In this document: in pieces, positions 56,243 through 64,000 of the stretch | How positions within the stretch are numbered: position 1 is the stretch's first letter | Layout: each line of letters starts with the position of its first letter | DNA from: Fulvia fulva | Taxonomy: Eukaryota > Ascomycota > Dothideomycetes > Mycosphaerellales > Mycosphaerellaceae | Reading direction: 5' to 3' | NCBI RefSeq assembly: GCF_020509005.1 | Contig: NC_063014.1 | Coordinates: 4,216,001-4,280,000, forward strand | Length of the DNA stretch: 64,000 nucleotides | The notes under the pieces: generated by a model | Database searches by the model: none | Told to the model about the DNA's origin: nothing | What the model saw: only the letters and a program-made list of their open reading frames with translations | Program-made: the position numbers and the translations under genes

Positions 56243-59200
56243 ATAACTAGCCTCGACACGCTTAGTATTATCTAGTATAACGTTAACTATAGTAAGGATA
56301 TAGTCTAGAACCATTTCCTATACGAGGCGGACACGCGCGTCTACTACGTCCTTATAATCTAGGAGCTATAGATTAACCCGTACTATAAGAGACTAACGAC
56401 CTACAAGTTACTAGGCTACACGACATACCTACGAGGCGACGGTAGACCCCGTACGTACTTCTATATTAGTAAGGACATACTAGAATCCGACTAGGAGGTA
56501 GTGTACTACGTAGACGAAGAAGGCGGGGGCGATATTACCTCCCTCTACGTAGGTAGTACCTAGATACACAACCTATATATATAACCGCTAGCCTCGAGGT
56601 CTAGCCGCGACCTAGGGGTCTATAGACACCTAGACAGTACGCTTAAGAGACAAGGGTGCTACATCGTCGTAGGAGACTTTAATATATACCACCCTTCCTA
56701 GGAAAGCCTTATATAGCCGCACCCTATAGCCGACGAAGTACTCGACTTAATAGCGAGCAACGTAATTGCCCTTAATACCCTAAAGGACCTAGGCACCTAG
56801 AAGAGAGGGGGACTCTAAGGCACGATCGACCTCTCCTAGATCTTAGATAGCTACTACTATACGGTAACCTACTATAGGATCGAACATAAACTCGAGGCGT
56901 CGTTAGACTATATACTAGTTAGGACCTCTATTACGATATAGATATAACGTATACTAGCGAGAACCCCTAAGCTAAACTAGGGAAAGGCCTACTAGGCTAA
57001 TATCTAGGCGTACCTCGATAACTCTAAGAGGCTAGTCTAGATCGCGTAGTGGCAATATAACAGTAAAGACGAGATAGACGAAGCAGTCTAGGGGTTAATA
57101 GACGAAATAAGAAAAGCGACCTTACTTTACGTTCCGCTTACCTAACTAACGACATAGTCTAAACTCTACTAGACGCCGGAGTATACTATAGTAGTAAGAG
57201 AAGTAAGGAGAGCCCGCCGGGTGTGGACGAGTAGCTATAGCGAGGAGGCCTAGAACGTATATAGGGAGGCATACTAATAGAAGAAAGCTATAATACGAAG
57301 GGAGAAAGTAGTCGGCTAGAGGGCTATAGTAGAAGAAATCGCCGGTAAGCTAGAGAGGATATAGAAGCTAGCGAAATGGGCCCGACAGGACCCTATATAG
57401 GGCCCCTCCTTCTCTATCCTAGCGCTACAATCGCCTAGTGGCCCGGTTAGCGACCCCGAGGCCAAGGCGCGTCTACTAGCTAGTAAGTTCTTCCCGCCCC
57501 TAGTCGAGGCTAATCTAAGCGACATAAACAGCTCTACTCCCCTAGCCCCTAGTATCGCGGTCTAATAGGAGGTGTCCGAGAGAGAAGTTGCCGCTATACT
57601 AAGGAATTTACCGGCGAAGAAAGCCCCGGGGCCGGATAGGATCCTAAACGAGCTACTAAAGAAGTGTAGAGATCAACTAGCCCTAGTAGTTATACCGATC
57701 TTTAACGCCTACCTATAGACCGGATACTACCCGATAGCTTTTAAACAATCGACGACAGTAGTCCTACGTAAGCCGTAGAAGGAAGACTATACGTAGGTAG
57801 AGTCGTACCGCCTAATTGCGCTCCTTAACACTCTTAGGAAGGCGCTTAAGAAGCTAGTTATAACGAGACTCTCCGAGGCGGTAGAGGAACACTCCCTACT
57901 CCCGGACACCTAGATAGGTACGCGCCTATAGCGATCGACGCTATCCGTAATAGAACTTATCACCTCTTAGGTAAAGGCTATCTAGTATAAGAATAGGGAC
58001 AAGGTAGCTTCCTTACTTAGCCTAGACATATCGGGAGCCTTCGACTACGTGTTATACCCGCGGCTACTCTATATCCTAAGGTCGAAAGGACTCCCTAAGT
58101 GGCTTGTTAACTTCGTACGGTCCTACCTCTAAAGCCGTAGTACGTCGATCCTAGTCGGCTAGTATAGAAGCCTATTTCAAGCAGTCTATACTAGAATCCC
58201 GTAAGGCTTAACGCTAGTATATATTCTGTTCCTCTTCTTTATAGCGACGCTACTCCTAGCCCTAGAATCCTAGAACACCGCTACGAGCGGCTTCGTAGAC
58301 GATATAAACATCCTAGCGTAGTCTTCCTCGACTAAGGAGAACTATAGGCTACTAGAAGAGAAGCACAAGATCTACGAGGACTAGGCTAGGAGGTATAGGG
58401 CTCGGTTTGCCCTAGAAAAGTACAATCTAATACACTTTACGCGCCGGCCACGGTTCTATAATATATAAGCTTCTATCTAGATATAGGGGTATACGACTAA
58501 CCCGGCAAATTAGCTTAGGATCCTCGGACTATAGGTAGACCCGGCGCTACGGTAGAGGAAGTACGTATAGGCAATATTACGGAAAGCTAAACAGAATATA
58601 GCATTATACTAGAGGCTCACTACGTCTATATAGGGGGCGGACTTCCGGTAGTCACGACTTCTATATACGGCTATTATACGGCCAGTCCTTACCTATAGTA
58701 GCTAAGTGTAGTCCTTAGGCGAGAGGGCCTACCTATCGAAGGGACTCGTCGCGCCGCTAGCGAAGATCTAAAACTAATGCCTAAGGAAGGTCACCGGGGT
58801 ATATAAGTCGACACTAACGAGGATACTTAAGTACGAGACCGCTATACCGCCGATCGACCTATATATCTAGGGACTACGGACCTCCTACTTAGGTAAGTAG
58901 GCATAGTACTAGTATAGAAGGTCATCGCTAGTACAGTCGTAAGGGCCCGCGAATTAGTACTAGCGTATAAGGGCATTCGACCCGGAAACGAGCCGAACTA
59001 CCGGGTAAGGGACGAATAGCTAGTAATATAATAGGAAGGTAAGAAATCGTTTATAGAGCAACTATAGAAAGAGAGGTGGAACAACTAGGTTGTAGGGCAT
59101 AGTAGACGCCCTTAGCTAGCGGGACAACCTAAGGAATAGTTAGCTACAAAATCCGCGGTTAAGCACCCCCCGAAGCTTATCTACTACCGCCTTACGAGGG

Positions 59201-59558
59201 TATAGAGTAGTATAGTAACCTAACTACCAAGCGAACACATCGGCCTCTAGGGGTACCTATTATAGAGGAAGGTTCTAGGATACACGAATACTAGCTACCC
59301 CTACGGCTATCGCTCCTAGAACGTACGGCACGCACTCCTCGTCTGTCCGAGGTAGTCGCTAGGAAGGGGGGAGTAGATAGTAAAGGCGAGGAACCGGACG
59401 ATTAGGGCACTTCTTAATAACGCTAAGGACCTACGGCGTATTACGAACTAGATACTAGAGAAGGGCTAGCTAGAACAGTACCGCCTAGTAGGAGCAGTAT
59501 AGGAAGAGAGGATACGACGTAGCGCGATAAGACCGGCTAGGAGCGGGGGCTAACGGGG
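56243..59558 (+). pseudogene. LINE ORF2 (endonuclease, reverse transcriptase)
   Basis: The initiator is ATA (from ATG) just after the ORF1 end. Endonuclease: SIIQYNVNYSKD (TAG in the second Q) and VVGDFNIYHPS. Reverse transcriptase: KKAPGPDRILN, LLSLDISGAFD and SGFVDDINILA, so the catalytic aspartates are kept. The C-terminus lacks RNase H and has a damaged CCHC finger near 59.28-59.35 kb. Dozens of TAG codons make it inactive. Confidence 0.85.
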
Positions 59559-59707
59559 TAGTAATATAGACTACGTACGTTCAGAGGGAAAGCTAATCTA
59601 GATAAGGAGTAGTTAGGGGCGGGAAGGGTTCTTACCTATTCGGGTTTCCCTTTGTATATAACAATAGATATATACCTATATAGGCCGGATAGGGTCCTAG
59701 AATAGGT

Positions 59708-59731
59708 GAATAACAAATCTATCTATCTATC
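59708..59731 (+). repeat. LINE 3' tail, ATCT repeats
   Basis: Ends the LINE that begins at 48446. It runs into the target duplication TATTTATCGAT, so its limit is ambiguous by a few bases. Confidence 0.75.
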
Positions 59732-59742
59732 TATTTATCGAT

Positions 59743-60592
59743 ATCTAATTATAGGCCGGCTTTACGTATACGTTATAGTACTTTACGTACGTATTATATA
59801 TGTTTCTCGAATATGTCGCTAAAGATCAGGATATTATTTAGGTATACTAAATAGAAGTCATCGAGATACTCCCTAAGCGTATCGTTATTATATAATTAGA
59901 ATGTTCCTAGAGTATTATATAGGCCGAAAGGCATTACTATATACTCCAATTAACTATAGCGAGTACTAAACGTAGTTTTCTATTCGTAGCCCTCCGTAAT
60001 ACAAATACGATTAAAGGTAGAGATAATATCGAGTTTAGTAAAGTACTTCTTCCTATTTAGGCGGTTTAGCGTTTCTTAGAATAGCGGTATTAGGTATCTA
60101 CTTTTGACCGTAAGGGCGTTAAGAGCTCTATAGTCGATATAGACTAGTAGACCGCCGCCTAGTTTACGTAGAATTAGTACTAGTATAGAAGCCGGGCTCG
60201 TACTTTATTATATCGCTCTAGATTCTAGCTAATCGTCGACCTACTTCTTAATTACCTTATTCTTACGAGACGACGTTACGTATAGCCGCTTAAAAGGAGG
60301 TGACTTGGTTTTGTCTTTAAGGTATATTTTATAGTCTTTGCTAGGGCGGTAAGGTAGGATCTTCGATATATCCTAACGGTTAAAACAGTCCTCAAAAATC
60401 GTATAGTCCTTAGGGTAAGTAGACCTTAGTATCTTAGGCCTTATCTTTGCCTTTTATAAATCTGTCGAAGTCGCTATTTACTATTATTATATATACTGTT
60501 AAGGGGTGTACTAACTACACCTTTCGAAGGTTTATAGCGTAGAGCCTAGTAGGATCAAAGTCTTAGCTAGTCGCTACTATTACGTAAGCTCG
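59743..60592 (-). pseudogene. Minus-strand gypsy reverse transcriptase, middle part
   Basis: Read leftward: KIDLTxEE-type blocks, TKFDIISTFNRI, VMPFGLYNT and YLVYLNNILIF, the last being the catalytic YxDD box with both aspartates now asparagine. It continues at 48434 and, upstream, at 63453. The host of two LINE insertions. Inactive. Confidence 0.78.
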
Positions 60593-61660
60593 GTCGACGA
60601 CGAGAATCACCTGTACGTAGTGTCGGCTACGAACCTCTCGTCTAGCTACGAGAGAGCCAAGTATTCTCACGCTAGAGCGTCGTGGGCGCGACGGGCGCGT
60701 AGCGTAGGCGAAGCCGCGGCGAATAGAGGACTACTAGCAAAACGGGTATGAAAACCATCCGACGAGCGTGTACTCGTGTCGGGAGCGAGTCCCTCTTCTT
60801 TCTACGTGTAAGAAGGGCGCGGAACCGTGGCCTATACGCTCGACAGGACACCTCTGGTATAAGTGCAGAATTTTCACCTCCGGAGACCGCAAACCGAGCG
60901 GGCTAAGCGACGAACATTAGACGAGCGGACTACAGAACAACAACTGAGCGGACTATGTAACGGCGTCGAGCGGACTACGAAACAATCTGGTGTTTGCTAG
61001 CGGGCAATGCGGTGGGTAGGTGGACACGCGACGAAGCCTATAAGGGCCTGTTGAACACCCGGTATAGGAACGAGGGTTTTGCCTAAGGCACTGCCTGTCC
61101 CGCTACACAACGCACCTAGTCTGACATAGTAGATTGCGACGAGGAAAAGACGATAGCCTAAGCAAGGAAAAGACGGCTGTTAGGACGGGGAAAAGACGTA
61201 CAATGCAAGTGGATTAGTTCTGTGATCGGGGAGGATCGAGGGCAGGGTGATAAGGAACTTCATATTGGTTAGTAGGTGGAAACGCAAGGAGTACGCTGCC
61301 CGGCGTGGTGTGTGCCCCGAGCAAACCTGCGAGGCATGGACGGCCGCTTTCTAGAGATAGGCTGCGGTAACGCGAAGGGCGTCAAAACCTGGGGCGTGGT
61401 GTACACTAGTAGCGACGGCTAACACTGTCTGTATAGCCCGAGAGGACGGATGCGCATGTCGGTCAATAGAGAGCACTAAAGGGCTTAGGCCTATGGAGGT
61501 GGATATTGGCTTAAGGAGCAAACAGGGAGGGAGGGCGTAGAGGGAAGCTTTTGCTCCGGGCTAACCTCTCGAAACGAGGCTACACGGTGGTGCTAGATGA
61601 GTAGGAAAGCGCGGTTAAGACTTGTCACCTTATCTCGTACCTAGCTTGCTAAATACGATT
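60593..61660 (+). other. Non-LINE 5' part of the chimeric insertion
   Basis: No long frame. It contains four copies of the 10-mer GAGCGGRCTA (60896, 60923, 60946 and 60968, spacing 22-27 bp), the same core as in the Fot1 inverted repeats, and three copies of GGAAAAGACG (61144-61200). It may derive from a co-reverse-transcribed cellular or transposon transcript. Its source is not in this window. Confidence 0.5.
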
Positions 61661-63239
61661 CCTTCCTTGCCTCGACATCGCAGGGGCCTTCGACAACGTC
61701 TCACACCAAAGGCTAATACATATCCTACAGCAGAAAGGCATCCCCTAGTAGGCAACGTCGTTCGTCTTCTCCTTTCTCTAGGAACGGACGACATACCTAG
61801 TCCTAGGAAGGTACACGTCCGACCCGGTGAAGGCAGAGACTAGAATACCTCAGGGATCTACTCTCTCCCCTATCCTGTTTCTGATATTTATGTCGGATCT
61901 AATCCCCCTACTCACCTCTCCGCAAACCTTAGCATCGGGGTTCGTAGACGATACAAACATCCTAGCCTGGTCAGACTCGACAGAAGAGAACTGTCGCCTC
62001 CTTGAAGATAGGCACAAGAAATGCGAGGAGTGGGCAAAGAAGCATAGTGCCCGGTTCGCCCCTGAAAAGTACCAACTTATACACTTCAGTAAAGCGAGAA
62101 CACACCATAATATAAAGGCGGCGGTAAGAATCCAAGGCTACGAGACCAAGCCATTAGCGGAGCTACGAGTACTAGGGATCTGGCTCGACCCGAAGCTAAG
62201 CTGGAATGTACAGATTAAGAAAGCCCAGAGTCGAGCGCAAGTCAATGAAGCCTCGATAAAGAGGCTTACGGCATCTACATAGGGAGCAACATTCGACAAG
62301 GCAAGAGTAATGTATAAGGCGATCGTCAGACCAGCTATGTTGTACGGGGCACAGATTTGGGGAACAGGAGGCGCAGGCAAGCCGATCCCGAAACGGATAG
62401 AGCAACCCCTAAACAGGACACAGGCAGGCAACCTACGTAGGGTACTAGGCGCATACAAGACAACGTCAACAAGCACGGTAGAAATGGAGACAGGAATACC
62501 ACTAATCGGCCAGTACATCCGGGGAATGAGAATTCAATACGCGGCAAAGACGACAGGTTACCTAGCACAAACCACGATCCAGGAGGCAAAGAATAAGATA
62601 GAAAGCCGCTACCGGAGAGGGGTAGGATATAGGACAAGCCAAAAAGAGGATGACCTTACTACCTTTACGGCCGTACAGACAAGCACCGAATGGCTAGCAC
62701 GAAAGGAGGAGGAGCGTAGGACTCGCCAGGCCGGCGGGAGCAAGGCTAAGACCCAAAACCTAGCGGAACAGATAGCGAGCTGCCTATGGGAGCAGGACTG
62801 GAAAAGGAAGCCCCCTAAGACAACAGGCCCGATAGCGCTCCGAGCCTTCCAGAGACACAATTACCAGCTATATAGGGACCTGACAAGGGCCGAAGCAAGC
62901 ATAGCGATCCAAATCAGGTCCGAACACATTGGATTAAGGGCCTACCTGTTCAGGAGACGCGCACTAGACATCTATAGCCCAGCCTGCCAGTGTGGCTACC
63001 CATCGCAAAACCCAGAACATATGCTACTACGATGCCCGCAGTGGGCGAGAGGCAGGGGAAATTGGAGGCACCAAGCGGGAAGGAGAGACTACAAGTCAAT
63101 TATTAGGGACAAAGGCAACATTCGCCGAATCTCTCGGTGGATACTACAGCAGGGATACCTCCAGCAGTTTAGCCTCGCGAGCGAGACGGAGGAGTGGATA
63201 GACAAGAGGCGGAAGCGAGGGGGGTTGCAGATAGGGTAG
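61661..63239 (+). pseudogene. LINE ORF2 C-terminal fragment
   Basis: Starts in the reverse transcriptase at LDIAGAFDNVSHQRL and includes RIPQGSTLSPILF and the catalytic SGFVDDTNILAW box. It continues to the CCHC finger CQCGYPSQNPEHMLLRC and a TAG at 63237-63239. Stops in frame are two TAG codons at 61748-61753, another near 61790 and one at 62280-62282, all explained by CAG or TGG. The last 310 codons are open. Without endonuclease it could not move by itself. Confidence 0.88.
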
Positions 63240-63420
63240 TCATCAGGGCAGGCCCATGACACTAGCGTACCCCTAACAAGGGAAATTTAAGACGACAACG
63301 AGGAGGAAAAGACAGGCGGGAAGGAGGAGGGGTTTTCACCAACACGGTTTCCCCTCTATATATACAAAAACAAGATAGCATAGCTGCATAGGCCAAAGGG
63401 CACTACAACAGCTTAATGAA

Positions 63421-63440
63421 ATATCTATCTATCTATCTAT
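63421..63440 (+). repeat. LINE 3' tail, ATCT repeats
   Basis: Five ATCT-type units end the chimeric insertion, just before the right copy of its target duplication. Confidence 0.8.
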
Positions 63441-63452
63441 TACGTAAGCTCG

Positions 63453-64000
63453 TAATAGATTAGCGTAGTGCTTCTGACTAGGTAGTATAATCTATATTAT
63501 ATAGACTTCCGCTCCTTTCTTACGAGCTAGTTTTACTACGTAGGCCGCGGAGATATTTACGATATCGATCTCTAGTTCTAGTTTAACAACTCGTTACTTT
63601 TGTTTTATATATTAGTACGGTCGCTTTAACGTCTTAATACCGTCTACTAGTAACGGTTATCGAGTATACGTACGGAAGTCATTCTCTTCGTCCTTAAACG
63701 TCGTATAGAACTATAGTTAGGGTATATGCTTAGGTAACGATAGCGTAGGAGCGGTAACTTCGTCGGGGTTATCTTCTACTATCGGCGGTCGATAATTGCC
63801 TAATAGTACTAGCGTAGCTAGATAGTTAATAGACTGTACTATTAGGTACTTATTAGACCTCTAGTTTGCCTTATAGGTACGGCATTTCAAATGATTCATT
63901 ATTATAATGCCCTTCTCCTATTATATCTCTAGTTTGTAGTCTACGAACTAACTAGAGCCGAGCACGATATTATACTCTAGTAATTCTACTAAATAGTAGC
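63453..64000 (-). pseudogene. Minus-strand gypsy pol, N-terminal part, runs off the window
   Basis: Read leftward from the window end, the frame gives LEYNIVLG near 63.97 kb, the C-terminal motif of a gypsy protease, then a linker leading to the reverse transcriptase at 60592. The gag and 5' LTR would lie beyond 64000. RIP-mutated. Confidence 0.65.

Larger units (their letters stand above)
48446..59731 (+). mobile_element. Tad1-like LINE, full length, split by a chromovirus
   Basis: Target duplication TATTTATCGAT (48435-48445, 59732-59742) frames the element, which ends in ATCT repeats. Without the chromovirus (49100-55390 plus ACGGC) it is about 4.99 kb, matching the near-intact LINE at 26507-31453. 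It has a 5' leader (48446-48646), ORF1 (48647-49099 and 55396-56242) and ORF2 (from 56243). Strongly RIP-mutated. The host is the minus-strand gypsy. Confidence 0.9.
60593..63438 (+). mobile_element. Chimeric LINE insertion, young
   Basis: A 2.85-kb insertion with target duplication ATTACGTAAGCTCG (60579-60592, 63439-63452). The right 1.78 kb (61661-63438) is the 3' end of a Tad1-like LINE ending in ATCT repeats. The left 1.07 kb (60593-61660) has no LINE similarity. Because one duplication encloses both, they entered together. The whole insert keeps CpA and TpG while both gypsy flanks are RIP-mutated, so it is recent. Confidence 0.85.

Noticed and set aside
1..64000. CRISPR array, bacterial operon or phage
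   Set aside because: No direct-repeat/spacer array, ribosome-binding sites or prokaryotic gene order are present. Introns and RIP identify fungal DNA.

Overview
The window looks like a filamentous ascomycete (Pezizomycotina) chromosome, most of it made of nested transposable elements. Two things point there. First, nearly all transposon DNA carries the mark of repeat-induced point mutation (RIP): CpA/TpG dinucleotides are almost gone, TpA is in excess, CpG is kept, and reading frames are broken mainly by TAG codons standing for CAG or TGG. Second, the only single-copy island (about 32.86-40.56 kb) holds genes with 48-98 nt GT-AG introns and CTNAC-type branch points. I cannot name the species.

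Left block (1-12.6 kb): a 167-bp dispersed repeat, a complete RIP-mutated Fot1/pogo DNA transposon (886-2751), a non-LTR (LINE) relic that lacks its endonuclease and reverse transcriptase core (about 3.0-6.57 kb), and a minus-strand Ty1/copia element (6616-12235) with 235-bp LTRs and a 5-bp target duplication.

Central nest (12.6-32.4 kb): a Ty3/gypsy chromovirus (12614-32373, 198-bp LTRs) was entered by a second gypsy chromovirus (14901-22554, 170-bp LTRs) and, separately, by a minus-strand Tad1-like LINE (26507-31453, 16-bp target duplication). The two gypsy elements are heavily mutated. The LINE is nearly pristine: ORF1 is intact and ORF2 is broken by a single TAG.

Gene island (32.9-40.6 kb): two divergently placed genes of unknown function share a 1.4-kb intergenic region. 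The minus-strand gene (36437-34037, four exons) has two in-frame TAA codons, each explained by CAA to TAA, the RIP-type change. The plus-strand gene (37813-40067) needs two single-base frame corrections. Both would encode about 730 residues. Smaller, doubtful ORFs lie at the edges.

Right block (40.6-64 kb): a truncated inverted Fot1 copy, a 5' LINE fragment, a 5'-truncated LINE, pieces of two gypsy elements in opposite orientation, a full-length LINE (48446-59731) split by a well-preserved chromovirus (49100-55390, 520-bp LTRs), and a young chimeric insertion (60593-63438) in which about 1.07 kb of unrelated DNA is fused to a LINE 3' end. Target duplications allow most of the insertion order to be read.
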